24,355 nucleotides of DNA, taken from Candidatus Opimibacter skivensis. GTDB taxonomy: Bacteria; Bacteroidota; Bacteroidia; Chitinophagales; Saprospiraceae. The DNA lies in the NCBI GenBank assembly GCA_016721905.1, contig JADKHH010000005.1, positions 1 through 24,355 of the forward strand, in the 5' to 3' direction. The notes beneath the pieces were generated by a model, which had not been told where the DNA came from, searched no databases, and worked only from the letters and a program-made list of their open reading frames with translations. Positions 6,904 to 15,097 of this stretch are shown here, in pieces (the first letter of the stretch is position 1; each line of letters begins with the position of its first letter). The position numbers were made by a program, and so were the translations under genes.

Positions 6904-8316
6904 ATGAACATCAAATTCTGCGGCGCAGCCCGCCAGGTCACCGGATCCAGCCACCTGCTTACACTCGACAATGGCTTCAAGATCCTGCTGGACTGCGGCT
7001 TGTTCCAGGGCAGCTACTCGGCTGATATCGTCAGTAATAGCATGTTTCTCTTCGAACCCGGAGAGATAGATTGTGTCGTATTGTCCCATGCCCACATCGA
7101 CCACTGCGGACGCCTACCCAAGCTGGTCAAGGATGGCTTTAAAGGCCCGATTCACTCCACACATGCTACGCGCAGCCTGGCCACCATCATGCTGCTCGAC
7201 AGCGCCCATATCCAGGAAAAGGACGCCCTGTTTTTTAATAAAAAGAATGACGACCGTAGAGATGAAGACGGTTTTACATTTCGTGATCCTCTATACACCA
7301 GTGTAGATGTAGACAGTGCTATGAAGTTGTTTGTAGGCTATGGGTATGATCAGTGGCACAAGATCCATGATGATGTCAGAGTGATGTTTACCGATGCGGG
7401 CCATATCCTCGGCAGCGCAGCCGTGACATTAGAAATAAGAGAAAACGGTAAGACCACTATGCTTGGCTTCACTGCCGATATAGGACGTCCGAATCGCCCC
7501 ATCCTTCGTGACCCGCAGCCGATGCCAGAATGCGATTACCTCATCTGCGAATCCACTTATGGTGACCGCATCCACGAATCACAGCCCAATGAAATGGAAC
7601 GGTTCCTCCGCATCATCAAGAAAACCTGCCTTGAAAAACGCGGCAAGCTGATCATCCCTGCCTTCAGTGTGGGCCGCACCCAGGAGATTGTGTATCTCCT
7701 CGACCAGGCCAATACAGCAGGTCTCCTGCCCAAGGTGAAAGTATATGTCGATAGCCCGCTCGCCATCAATGCCACAGCAGTCTATGGTTCGCATCCCGAG
7801 TGCTTCGACAACCAACTCAGTGAATACATGCTCATCGATAACAATCCTTTCGGCTTCAACGACCTTACGTATATCCGTCAGGCTGAAGAATCGAAGGGAC
7901 TCAACAACAGCAAAGAACCCTGCATCATCATCTCTTCGTCAGGCATGATGAATGCAGGCCGTGTCAAGCACCACCTCTTCAATAATATGGAAGACCCTCG
8001 CGCCACCTTCCTCATCGTAGGCTATTGCAGCCCCGATACACCGGGAGGAAAACTCCGCGCCGGCCTTCCAGGCTTTAAGATCTTCAATCAATACATGGAA
8101 GTCAAAGCCGACGTCGAAGTCATGGACTCTTTCTCCGCGCACGGTGACCGCGATGAGATGAGAGACTTTGTCTACAACCAGAAATCAAAACTCAAGAAGT
8201 TATTCCTCGTCCACGGCGAGTATGACACCCAGCAGGCATGGCGGTCCTATCTGCGCGAAAACGGATTTCAGCATATTGAAATACCTGCGATGGGAGAGAC
8301 TGTGCGCTTAGAGTGA
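6904..8316 (+). CDS. MBL-fold/beta-CASP/RMMBL exonuclease-like protein
   Basis: Predicted zinc-dependent RNA-processing nuclease of the metallo-beta-lactamase superfamily, 470 residues. The core motifs are complete: H62, H64, D66 and H67 in SHAHIDHCG; H167 in DAGHILGS; and D192 in TADIGR. Next comes CESTYGDR, then the beta-CASP region (about residues 240-360, with FSVGRTQE and SSSGMMNAGR). The C-terminal RMMBL part has H413 in SAHGDRDE and H437 in LVHGE. The family includes CPSF-73/YSH1-like and archaeal-type nucleases. Bacterial members of this length are widespread and rarely characterised, so the RNA substrate is unknown. It stands alone, with a hairpin over its leader. Its TGA stop runs into TGAAAA-type repeats. 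Confidence 0.9.
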   Translation: MNIKFCGAARQVTGSSHLLTLDNGFKILLDCGLFQGSYSADIVSNSMFLFEPGEIDCVVLSHAHIDHCGRLPKLVKDGFKGPIHSTHATRSLATIMLLDSAHIQEKDALFFNKKNDDRRDEDGFTFRDPLYTSVDVDSAMKLFVGYGYDQWHKIHDDVRVMFTDAGHILGSAAVTLEIRENGKTTMLGFTADIGRPNRPILRDPQPMPECDYLICESTYGDRIHESQPNEMERFLRIIKKTCLEKRGKLIIPAFSVGRTQEIVYLLDQANTAGLLPKVKVYVDSPLAINATAVYGSHPECFDNQLSEYMLIDNNPFGFNDLTYIRQAEESKGLNNSKEPCIIISSSGMMNAGRVKHHLFNNMEDPRATFLIVGYCSPDTPGGKLRAGLPGFKIFNQYMEVKADVEVMDSFSAHGDRDEMRDFVYNQKSKLKKLFLVHGEYDTQQAWRSYLRENGFQHIEIPAMGETVRLE

Positions 8317-8611
8317 AAAACGAAAAGTGAAAATTGAAATAAAAAATTACCGTTGGTGAACTCCCCCGGCCGGGACCCCCCCCCGCGGCGCGCGGCCCGG
8401 GCCCGGGAGAGGGAGGGCTGTAAGGGCAGCCGTAAAAAAAACATTTGTTACCGGAGACGGGAGAAGCAAAAACAAAAAAAAAAGGAGACTTGAACGAACG
8501 AATCGATTAATTGCAGCCTTCGGCTGCAATCCAGAAAAACACATACTGCTTACCGCCGACTGATTACTGAATACTGCTAACTGAAGACTGCAAACTGCCG
8601 ACTGCTCACTT
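8317..8611. other. Intergenic region with anomalous base composition
   Basis: After the stop come A-rich words (GTGAAAATTGAAAT), then an almost pure G/C stretch (8363-8418) with runs of C9, C5 and GGGCCCGGG, then A-runs of 8 and 10. A reversed fragment of the two-hairpin repeat (AGGAGACTTGAACGAACG) lies at 8483-8500, a hairpin at 8510-8530, and ACTGC-type repeats from 8549. No gene seen. Confidence 0.6.
8510..8530. repeat. Short hairpin downstream of the coiled-coil gene
   Basis: ATTGCAGCC, loop TTC, GGCTGCAAT: a perfect 9-bp stem. It lies about 80 bp past the stop of the minus-strand coiled-coil gene and has no T-run in that direction, so it is a weak terminator candidate. Confidence 0.45.
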
Positions 8612-8625
8612 CTAACTGCTAACTA
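8549..8625. repeat. Degenerate ACTGC tandem repeat entering the coiled-coil gene stop
   Basis: The words ACTGCTTACCG, ACTGATT, ACTGAAT, ACTGCTA, ACTGAAG, ACTGCAA, ACTGCCG, ACTGCTC and ACTGCTA succeed each other with a period of about seven. The stop codon and final serines of the minus-strand gene (8612-8620) are written in the same repeat, so this gene ends inside the array. Confidence 0.7.
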
Positions 8626-9556
8626 CAATTTTCTTCCGCTCTTCCTCCAGCTTCTCCAGCTTCTCCCTGATCACCCCACGCTCACTATCCACGCTCAGCA
8701 TGATATAATCGAGACGTTGTCGAGTACCATTGACGTTGACAAGTGACTTGCTGATCTTTTGCTGGATGAGATAATCGGTGATGAGGTTATCGAAAAAGAC
8801 ATCGGTGAATCGTCCGAAATCTTCGATCGTCATATTGACATCGAGCTGCATGCCTTTGAAGACATCCTGCAATTCATTGCCGAAGCGGATGAGCTCGTGA
8901 CGTGAACGATAAGCCAGATCTCTTGCACGGTCGATAGCGTCATGCTTGCGGTGTCCGGTGCCATGGTACTTGCTGCCCCACATATCACGCTGCCCCATGA
9001 GCTGTGCTTCAATCAGATTTTGTTCACATCCACGTACAAGTTCCAGAGCTCTCATACCGGCAGCATGGGCTTCTTCTACTTCGACACTGTATTTATGGAG
9101 TTTATCGGCTTGTTGGTTGATGCCTTTCAAGACCAATGCGACTTGGGGATCAAGATCCAGGAGTTCTTTCTCACGATAGGCGATCAGGGTTTCAACTCTC
9201 CTTGCTACTGTATCCTGTGATTGCTCTTTTTTGGAAAGAAGGTCGAGTTCGAAACGGATGAGCTCAACGGATTTAAAGAGTTCGTTGAATCGCAGGGAAG
9301 CCCGGAGATATTCTTCTCTTTCCTTTTCCAGTTTTTCTTCACGGTCACCTATAAATTTTCGAAACATAGAGGTCAGTCCTTCACGCTCCAATGTTTCGAC
9401 ATCACGCTGTTCCTTAGCGAGTGTTGTCTCCATCACCAACAATGCTTTTTCTTCAGCGGCAAGACGTTCTCTCAGTTGGGCAGTGTGTTCACTGACCTTT
9501 CGGATCGTCTCAAGTTCCTGGATACTTTCCTTTAGTTGTTGCTGTAATTCGCTCAT
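8612..9556 (-). CDS. Cytoplasmic coiled-coil protein coupled to histidine ammonia-lyase
   Basis: A 314-residue, strongly charged, mostly helical protein. Residues 1-120 look like long coiled coil (LKESIQELETIRK, LEREGLTSMFRKFIGDREEKLEKERE). The middle (about 150-230) is less repetitive and includes MWGSKYHGTGHRKHD and RSRHELIRFGNELQDVF. The C-terminus (290-310) is again charged coil, EKLEKLEEERKK. No signal peptide, membrane helix or catalytic motif, and no family I can name. Its ATG overlaps the TGA of the upstream lyase gene (ATGA at 9553-9556), so the two are probably translated together. That coupling does not by itself show a shared role. The C-terminal VVSS and stop lie in a tandem repeat. 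Confidence 0.75.
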   Translation of the reverse strand: MSELQQQLKESIQELETIRKVSEHTAQLRERLAAEEKALLVMETTLAKEQRDVETLEREGLTSMFRKFIGDREEKLEKEREEYLRASLRFNELFKSVELIRFELDLLSKKEQSQDTVARRVETLIAYREKELLDLDPQVALVLKGINQQADKLHKYSVEVEEAHAAGMRALELVRGCEQNLIEAQLMGQRDMWGSKYHGTGHRKHDAIDRARDLAYRSRHELIRFGNELQDVFKGMQLDVNMTIEDFGRFTDVFFDNLITDYLIQQKISKSLVNVNGTRQRLDYIMLSVDSERGVIREKLEKLEEERKKIVVSS

Positions 9557-11049
9557 GTCCTGCTAAAGGAAATCTGGCGTAGAAAGTTCTCTGTCATATC
9601 GATATCAGATGAATGTGACCTGTCGCCCGATAAAGGAAGTACCTGCAACCGATAAGCCATATGCTTTTGTTCAAGTTGCGGTGAAGTCTTCAGTGGTCTG
9701 CGGTATTCGAGGGCCTGTGTGCTGATCATCCATTCGATAGCTAATAGTTTCCAGACGTTGTTGATGATTTCATAGAGCTTGATACCTGCATTCGCCGCCA
9801 TGCTGACGTGGTCTTCTTGTCCCGCGCTGGAGATAATGGAGTCCGTGGATGCCGGATGTGAAAGGATTTTATTTCTGTTGACGATCGCTGCTGCGGTGTA
9901 TTGACAGATCATCATACCGGATTCAAGACCGGGGTTTTGGGCAAGGGTCGGTGGTAATCCGCGTTTGCCTCCAAGTAGTAGATAGGATCTTCTTTCAGAA
10001 ATACTTCCGTACTCAGCAATCGCAAGCGCAAGAAAATCAGAAGTCAACGCCAATGGTTGTGCATGGAAATTTCCACCAGAGACAATACGGACATCATCCC
10101 CATCGCCTAATACAAGGGGATTATCTGTCACCGCATTTATTTCCCTGTCCGCAATTGTTTTTGCATAGGTAATGACATCTCTGGATGCGCCATGAACCTG
10201 CGGAGCGCAACGAAATGAATATGGATCCTGGAGATGCTCCTTGGTTTTCTTTATCACTTCACTACCATCCAGCCACTTGCTGATGGCTTCGGCTGATTGC
10301 ATTTGTCCAACCTGTTTCCTAACGGCATGAATACCTGCGTCCAGAAATGACGGATGCGCATCAAATGCATCTATCGACATGGCTGCTGTCATTTCACAAA
10401 CTTCAGATAGTCGCAGAGCACTGTTGATGGAATATACTAACCATGCAAGTGAATACTGCGTACCATTGATCAGGGCTAATCCTTCCTTGGCTTCCAGGTC
10501 GATCGCATCGAGTCCTGCCAGCATCAGTGCTTTCGCGGCAGGCATTTGTTCTCTCTTATATACCACCTCGCCTTCGCCGATCATGGGCAGGCAGAGATGA
10601 GCTAATGGTGCCAGGTCTCCGGAGGCACCTAATGAACCAAGCATCGGCACTACAGGAGTGATATGAAGGTTATAGAGGTCCAGCAAAAACCGGATCACTT
10701 CCTTTCGCACACCTGATTGACCTTGTGCCAGGCTGATAATCTTCATCAGCAGGGTCAACCGTACAATAGCTTGCGGCACGGCTGGTCCGACACCACAGGC
10801 ATGCGACCTGAGCAGGTTAGTCTGGAGCTGTTGCAACCCATCAGGGGACACGGTCACCGAGTAGAGGGATCCGAAACCGGTGTTGATCCCATAATATCTT
10901 TCTCCTGATTGCTCAATCAGATTTTCAAGAGCGGCCCGGTTGTCGGCGATGCGTTGCCACACCTTTTCGGACAAGGTGAGCTTAGCTGAGGTGATGCCGA
11001 TGATATCTTCAACGGTCAGTTCAGCCCCATCAAATACGTAATGATCCAT
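9553..11049 (-). CDS. hutH: Histidine ammonia-lyase
   Basis: Removes ammonia from L-histidine to give urocanate, the first step of histidine breakdown; cytoplasmic tetramer in known members. 498 residues, normal length. The self-forming MIO cofactor triad is A142-S143-G144 in GSLGASGDLAPLAH. Y53 (YGINTGFG), H83 (LRSHACGVG), Y277 and R280 (QDPYSFRCAPQ) and E412 (QEDHVS) match the catalytic set of bacterial HAL nearly position for position. The Ser-His pair at 82-83 favours histidine over tyrosine or phenylalanine as substrate. No other hut gene is in the window; the neighbour is a coupled coiled-coil gene. A TAATTTTG box only a few bases before the ATG suggests a leaderless transcript. An aromatic amino acid lyase of pigment pathways is the main alternative but less likely. 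Confidence 0.9.
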   Translation of the reverse strand: MDHYVFDGAELTVEDIIGITSAKLTLSEKVWQRIADNRAALENLIEQSGERYYGINTGFGSLYSVTVSPDGLQQLQTNLLRSHACGVGPAVPQAIVRLTLLMKIISLAQGQSGVRKEVIRFLLDLYNLHITPVVPMLGSLGASGDLAPLAHLCLPMIGEGEVVYKREQMPAAKALMLAGLDAIDLEAKEGLALINGTQYSLAWLVYSINSALRLSEVCEMTAAMSIDAFDAHPSFLDAGIHAVRKQVGQMQSAEAISKWLDGSEVIKKTKEHLQDPYSFRCAPQVHGASRDVITYAKTIADREINAVTDNPLVLGDGDDVRIVSGGNFHAQPLALTSDFLALAIAEYGSISERRSYLLLGGKRGLPPTLAQNPGLESGMMICQYTAAAIVNRNKILSHPASTDSIISSAGQEDHVSMAANAGIKLYEIINNVWKLLAIEWMISTQALEYRRPLKTSPQLEQKHMAYRLQVLPLSGDRSHSSDIDMTENFLRQISFSRT

Positions 11050-11053
11050 GCCC

Positions 11054-11061
11054 CAAAATTA
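11054..11061 (-). promoter_or_regulatory. Possible -7 box of hutH
   Basis: On the minus strand this reads TAATTTTG, a full match to TAnnTTTG, and ends five bases before the hutH ATG. If used, transcription would begin at or near the start codon. No clear -33 element is visible. Confidence 0.35.
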
Positions 11062-11267
11062 AACATACCTTTTGGGCCATGTTAATTTGGTTTACCATTC
11101 CGTTAAATGATGGTTAAAGAAATGCATGTATTCGACATTAAAAAATATATTAGTTATTACCATTGAGGCGTTTAATATCATTAGTCTACACAACCTATGG
11201 TGCAGGCTATGAAACTTTTAAAGAACACCTATCGTCTTAATACACGAAAGTGAGCCAATAATTGAAG

Positions 11268-11275
11268 TATTTTTG
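11268..11275 (+). promoter_or_regulatory. Possible -7 box of the first ompH-like gene
   Basis: TATTTTTG fits TAnnTTTG and lies 40 bases before ATG 11316. No TTTG is visible at the -33 distance. The 266-bp gap (11050-11315) between the divergent genes holds nothing else I can name. Confidence 0.35.
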
Positions 11276-11315
11276 GCGTCTCTACAAGATCTATTCAATC
11301 ACATAATGTTAAACC

Positions 11316-11828
11316 ATGAATAAAATCACCTTTTTGTTCCTGATGCTGACCCTCGGAACGATCACCTCCCTCAGCGCCCAGCGTATTGCGATCGTGGATA
11401 TCACCAAGGTATTGCAGGAAATGCCGGATTACCAGGCTGCCCAGGTCGAACTGGACAAAATCGCTGCCGAATGGCGCCAGCAGATCGCGCTTGAGTATGA
11501 CCAGATCAAGGCTATGTACAACAAGTACCAGGCTGAGCAGGTCCTCCTCTCCGAAGATGCCCGTAAGAAAAAAGAAGAAGAAATCATGGAGCGTGAAAAG
11601 CAGGTAAGGGATCTGCAAAAGGAAAAATTCGGCCCGGAGGGTGCCCTCTTCCGGAAGCGCCAGGATTTGGTACAACCCATACAGGAAAGGGTTTATGGCG
11701 CTATTGCGACCTATGCCGATGACCGTGGATTTGACTTTATCTTTGACAAAGGCGGCAGCAGCGGCCTGATCTTTTCCAACCTGGAATATGACAAGACGGA
11801 TGATATCATCCGGGTCGTTTCCCAATAA
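11316..11828 (+). CDS. OmpH/Skp-family periplasmic chaperone, first copy
   Basis: 170 residues. A signal peptide covers about residues 1-21 with a likely cut at SLSA|Q. The mature part starts RIAIVDITKVLQEMPDY, the strand and helix typical of the OmpH family. A long charged helix follows (about 40-120, KKKEEEIMEREKQVRD), and then the returning strand FDFIFDKGG near the C-terminus. Skp-type proteins hold unfolded outer-membrane proteins in the periplasm for the BAM complex. In Bacteroidota these genes usually come as pairs beside bamA; here the pair is present but the window has no bamA next to it. The second copy follows after 51 bp. Confidence 0.88.
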   Translation: MNKITFLFLMLTLGTITSLSAQRIAIVDITKVLQEMPDYQAAQVELDKIAAEWRQQIALEYDQIKAMYNKYQAEQVLLSEDARKKKEEEIMEREKQVRDLQKEKFGPEGALFRKRQDLVQPIQERVYGAIATYADDRGFDFIFDKGGSSGLIFSNLEYDKTDDIIRVVSQ

Positions 11829-11840
11829 AGATCAAATCAT

Positions 11841-11848
11841 TACTTTTG
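11841..11848 (+). promoter_or_regulatory. Possible -7 box of the second ompH-like gene
   Basis: TACTTTTG fits TAnnTTTG, 31 bases before ATG 11880. It would allow the second copy to be expressed apart from the first. Confidence 0.4.
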
Positions 11849-11879
11849 CAAACTTTTTAAAATCAACACTCAGACGTAC

Positions 11880-12401
11880 ATGAAATCAATAATGAAATAT
11901 GCCCTGACAGCAGCTTTTGGCTTAATGCTGACCATGACTGCCCAGGCACAGAAATTCGGTTTTGTCAATTCCGGCAGCATCCTCGAAGGCATGCCGCAGG
12001 TAAAAGAAGCTGAATCTAACCTCGAAGCCCTCGGCAAGCAGCTTCAAGCTAAAGGTGAAAAGATGATGCAGGATTTCCAGCTCAAATACCAGGAGCTTGA
12101 GCGCAAAGTCCAGGCTGGCGAGATCACCCCAAAGGCTCAGGAAACGGAGACAGCTATGCTCGAAGAAGAGCGCAACAAGATCCTCGCCTATGACCAGGAT
12201 ATGCAAAAACAACTTGGTGATAAAAGAGAAGCCTTACTGGCTCCCATTCTCGAGCAAGTCAAGACAGCCATCGATGCCGTAGCCAAGGAAAATGGCTATA
12301 CCTACATCTTTGACGGCAGCCCTGGCGTAGGTGTCATCCTTTATGCTGACGAAAGCACTAACGTCACCGCACTCGTAAAAACAAAACTGGGTATCCAGTA
12401 A
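11880..12401 (+). CDS. OmpH/Skp-family periplasmic chaperone, second copy
   Basis: 173 residues with a signal peptide cut near AQA|QKFGFV (after residue 23). The mature protein has the same plan as its neighbour: KFGFVNSGSILEGMPQVKEAE, a charged helix (about 45-125, LEEERNKILAYDQDMQKQLG), and the closing strand YTYIFDGSPGVGVIL. It is more typical of the family than copy 1, which has a DITKVLQEMP segment and a shorter, more basic helix. Probably assembles as a trimer and guards outer-membrane proteins, possibly with a client range different from copy 1 (inference). It ends at a strong terminator. Confidence 0.9.
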   Translation: MKSIMKYALTAAFGLMLTMTAQAQKFGFVNSGSILEGMPQVKEAESNLEALGKQLQAKGEKMMQDFQLKYQELERKVQAGEITPKAQETETAMLEEERNKILAYDQDMQKQLGDKREALLAPILEQVKTAIDAVAKENGYTYIFDGSPGVGVILYADESTNVTALVKTKLGIQ

Positions 12402-12420
12402 TAGAATACCCAGGTATAAG

Positions 12421-12464
12421 GAATAAAAAAAGTCCGGATGGTTTCATCCGGACTTTTTTTATTC
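12421..12464 (+). terminator. Rho-independent terminator of the ompH pair
   Basis: Perfect 20-bp arms (12421-12440 and 12445-12464) with loop GTTT. The stem has the GC-rich part AGTCCGGATG / CATCCGGACT, preceded by A7 and followed by T7. The flanking A and T runs make it usable in both directions, which suits the convergent gltX operon. Confidence 0.9.
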
Positions 12465-12471
12465 TACTCAT

Positions 12472-12529
12472 ATGAAAACTTCAAATGTAGAGACGCGATT
12501 AATCGCGTCTCTACATTTTAAGTTTTCAT
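12472..12529. repeat. 58-bp palindrome, second copy of the 28-bp core
   Basis: Centred between 12500 and 12501, one mismatch (12482/12519). The core is identical to that at 5264-5291; the flanks TGAAAACTT / AAGTTTTCA are local. The right arm contains the TGA stop (12526-12528) of the minus-strand small gene, and the left arm is its inverted copy. Confidence 0.88.
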
Positions 12530-12720
12530 TTGCCTTCGCCTTCATCCGCCTTAGCCTTAGCCTTCTCCTTATTCAAAAACGCATTCAACTTATCAATCTC
12601 AAACGAAGTCTCCATCTGGCCGAAAGTATTCACCTTGATATCAAACCCTTCGAGCCCTTCATGGAAAGAAGCTTTTTCTTCTTTAGGGATTTCCGCTTTC
12701 TTTTTTTTCCTAGGCATCAT
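12526..12720 (-). CDS. Small lysine-rich protein downstream of gltX
   Basis: 64 residues: a basic start PRKKKKAEIPKEEK, a central ELEGFDIK-like segment (GLEGFDIKVNTFGQ), the short pattern FEIDKLNAFLN, and a charged tail. From memory, small Bacteroidota proteins with 'LEGFDIKIN.FGE' and 'IDKINEFLN' are conserved and lack a known function. Three bases separate the gltX stop from its ATG, so the two genes are surely on one message. Starts at 12720 and 12717 are both possible. Its last codons lie in the arm of the 58-bp palindrome. Confidence 0.75.
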   Translation of the reverse strand: MMPRKKKKAEIPKEEKASFHEGLEGFDIKVNTFGQMETSFEIDKLNAFLNKEKAKAKADEGEGK

Positions 12721-12723
12721 GTT

Positions 12724-14238
12724 TCATTTTCTTGCTGCCATCTGCAGCATCCTGCTTATCGTCTTCTCTTTTCCTAACACTTCTGCTATAGCAAACACAT
12801 CTGGACCCTGCGTTGTTCCGGTAAGTGCAGCTCTGAGCAAAGGCATGATCACGCCCATCTTGATGCCACTCGTCTGAATGATCTCTTTCGCTACGGCTGC
12901 TGCACTTTCATGATTAAAAGGCTCAACCGGTTTTAAAGCTTCCGCTATTTTGTCAAGTACAGGCCCGACTTCAGGTGTCCATTTCTTGCTGATCTCCACC
13001 TCGTCAATCACAAGTGCATCGGTGAAGAAATAATATCCTTGTGGTACCACTTCAATCAGCCGATGTACGCGGGCTTTCAGTAAATTAAAAACTGATTCAA
13101 GGTTTGTCACTGTAAGATCGTAACCTGCATCAGCTCCATATTTTTTCAAACGCGGCTCTGCTGCGGCAAAACTCAGCTGCTGAACATATTGCTGATTAAA
13201 CCAAAGTGCCTTATCATAATCAAACCTTGCTCCTCCTTTATGAATGCGTTCGGGATCAAAAACTGTGATCAGTTCTTCGAGAGAAAAGATCTCTTGTTCG
13301 GTCCCGGGATTCCATCCAAGAAAGGCAAGGAAATTGATCACGGCTTCGGGTTCGAAGCCAAAGCTGTCGAATCCTTCGATGGATTCCTCTGGATTGGCGG
13401 AAGGCCATGCTAATGGAAACACAGGGAAGCCAAACTTCTGGCCGTCGCGTTTACTGAGCTTGCCATGTCCATCCGGTTTCAGGATCAACGGCAGATGCGA
13501 AAAAGTAGGCATCGTTTCCTCCCATCCGAAAGCGCGATATAGTAAAACATGGTGCGCTGTACTCGGTAGCCATTCTTCACCACGGATCACATCGGTGATC
13601 TTCATCAGATGATCATCCACGACATTGGCCAGATGGTAGGTTGGATAGCCATCAGCTTTGAGCAGCACTTTATCATCAAGTTCTGTGCTGTCGAATATAA
13701 CTTCTCACCTGATTTTATCCTGGATAAAAATGGATTGCCCGGGCTCGACTTTGAGTCGGATTGTATACGGCACATTATCCGTCAGCAGCTCTTCAACTTC
13801 TGAAGATGTCATTGTCAGGCTATTTTTCATTTCTCCCCTGACGGAAGCATCATATTTTGGTGTTGGCACTCCCTTGTCGGTGAGTCGCTGGCGCATTTGC
13901 TCCAGATCCTCAGGCGTATCCCAGGCGTAGTAAGCCATCCCGTCCTTGACGAGGGCAAGGGCATAATCCTTGTAGATGGCCATTCTCTCCGATTGCTTAT
14001 AGGGTGCTGATGGACCTCCCTGCACCGGGCCTTCGTCCGGCGTCAGTCCCAGCCAGTTTAGTGCCCGGATGATATATTCTTCTGCACCTGGTACATACCT
14101 GGTTTGATCCGTGTCCTCAATGCGCAGGATAAAGCTGCCACCGTTTTGCCGGGCGAGGAGGTAATTGTACAGCGCAGTCCTGATTCCACCGATATGGAGG
14201 GCCCCTGTCGGGCTGGGGGCAAACCTCAATCTATTCAT
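12724..14238 (-). CDS. gltX: Glutamate-tRNA ligase, interrupted by an in-frame TGA
   Basis: Charges tRNA(Glu) with glutamate; essential class I synthetase. 504 residues if the internal stop is ignored. The N-terminal part has RFAPSPTGALHIGG (the HIGH site) and LRIEDTD. The C-terminal part has HLPLILKPDG and KLSKRDG (the KMSKS-type loop, about residue 260), then FLALLGWNPG-like FLAFLGWNPG and the anticodon-binding helices. The two parts are in the same frame. Codon 178 is TGA (13705-13707), in the phrase DKIR-stop-EVIFD, where the family has RGEV; a single GGA to TGA change explains it. Other genes here (the MBL gene, hutH) clearly end with TGA, so general recoding is unlikely. Sequence error is most probable; readthrough or a second intact copy elsewhere are alternatives. 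Confidence 0.92.
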
Positions 14239-14424
14239 AAATCCTACTTATTTTTGCGGTCGATTCTGAAAAAGGGGTTTATTTTTCAAAAAGCCTGTTT
14301 TTCAATGAAATAATGCAGCGAAAGCGTAACCATTTACGTTTACAAAACATTTACCGTACGACAGTCAAAGCATTTCGGCAAAGATAGCCATTCCATGAAC
14401 CCAGTCCACCCCGATTAGCAAACC

Positions 14425-15081
14425 ATGTATTTAGTACACACGCCTCAATATGTTCAGGCCCTTTTTCCGGGACTCATCTGGAAAATGTCCGGAAACCGAA
14501 AAGAAATCTACCTCACCTTTGATGACGGCCCGATTCCGGAAGTGACCCCTTGGGTACTTGACACACTCAGAAGCTTTGATGCCAAAGCCACCTTTTTCTG
14601 TGTTGGCGACAATGTCCGCAAGCATCCTGATATCTACGACATGGTCATTCACGCCGGCCACACGGTAGGCAATCATACCCTCAACCACCTTTCCGGTTGG
14701 GCGACCGAAAACATCACCTATTTCCACAATATCCGTCACTGTGCCCGTATGGTCAATTCCGGTCTCTTCCGTCCGCCATACGGCAAGTTGAAACCCAGCC
14801 AGGCCCAGTTCCTGCAGCGTCATTACCGCATCATCATGTGGGACGTCCTTAGCGGCGATTTTGATCGTGACATCCGCCCCGAAGACTGCGCCCAGAATGT
14901 AATCCAACACGCCGAAGCAGGCTCTATCGTCGTCTTCCACGACAGCCTCAAAGCCGAAGCGAATCTCCGACACGCCCTTCCCATGGTGCTCGAGCATTTC
15001 ACCCGCGAGGGTTACACCTTTCAATCTCTTCCAAAGCTGGCTCCTGCGGTGGCTGAGCGTGGGTTGAGGGTGGCTGTTTAA
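14425..15081 (+). CDS. Polysaccharide deacetylase (NodB domain)
   Basis: 218 residues, almost entirely one NodB domain, which removes N- or O-acetyl groups from chitin-like sugars or peptidoglycan. Motifs in order: TFDDGP (31-36, D33 base and D34 metal ligand), GNHTLNH (H84 and H88 metal ligands), RPPYG (116-120), the WDVLSGDFD segment (139-147), and FHDS (H172). The set needed for catalysis is complete. No classic signal peptide; the first residues MYLVHTPQYVQALFPGLIWK are short and weakly hydrophobic, so the protein may be cytoplasmic or membrane-associated. Stands alone, convergent with cutC across a strong hairpin. Confidence 0.9.
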   Translation: MYLVHTPQYVQALFPGLIWKMSGNRKEIYLTFDDGPIPEVTPWVLDTLRSFDAKATFFCVGDNVRKHPDIYDMVIHAGHTVGNHTLNHLSGWATENITYFHNIRHCARMVNSGLFRPPYGKLKPSQAQFLQRHYRIIMWDVLSGDFDRDIRPEDCAQNVIQHAEAGSIVVFHDSLKAEANLRHALPMVLEHFTREGYTFQSLPKLAPAVAERGLRVAV

Positions 15082-15097
15082 CGAATATTAGTTTGCA

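Noticed and set aside
9553..11049. Tyrosine or phenylalanine ammonia-lyase of a flexirubin-type pathway
   Set aside because: The selectivity pair is Ser82-His83 as in histidine ammonia-lyases, and no pigment genes are nearby.
11295..11825. 176-residue minus-strand frame opposite the first ompH-like gene
   Set aside because: It is the antisense shadow of a clear chaperone gene with a signal peptide; similar long shadows lie opposite the deacetylase (14431-15024) and yceI (21203-21712).
13705..13707. Genome-wide UGA-to-glycine recoding
   Set aside because: TGA ends the MBL gene, hutH, the reductase gene and the small gene after gltX at normal protein lengths, so TGA works as a stop here.
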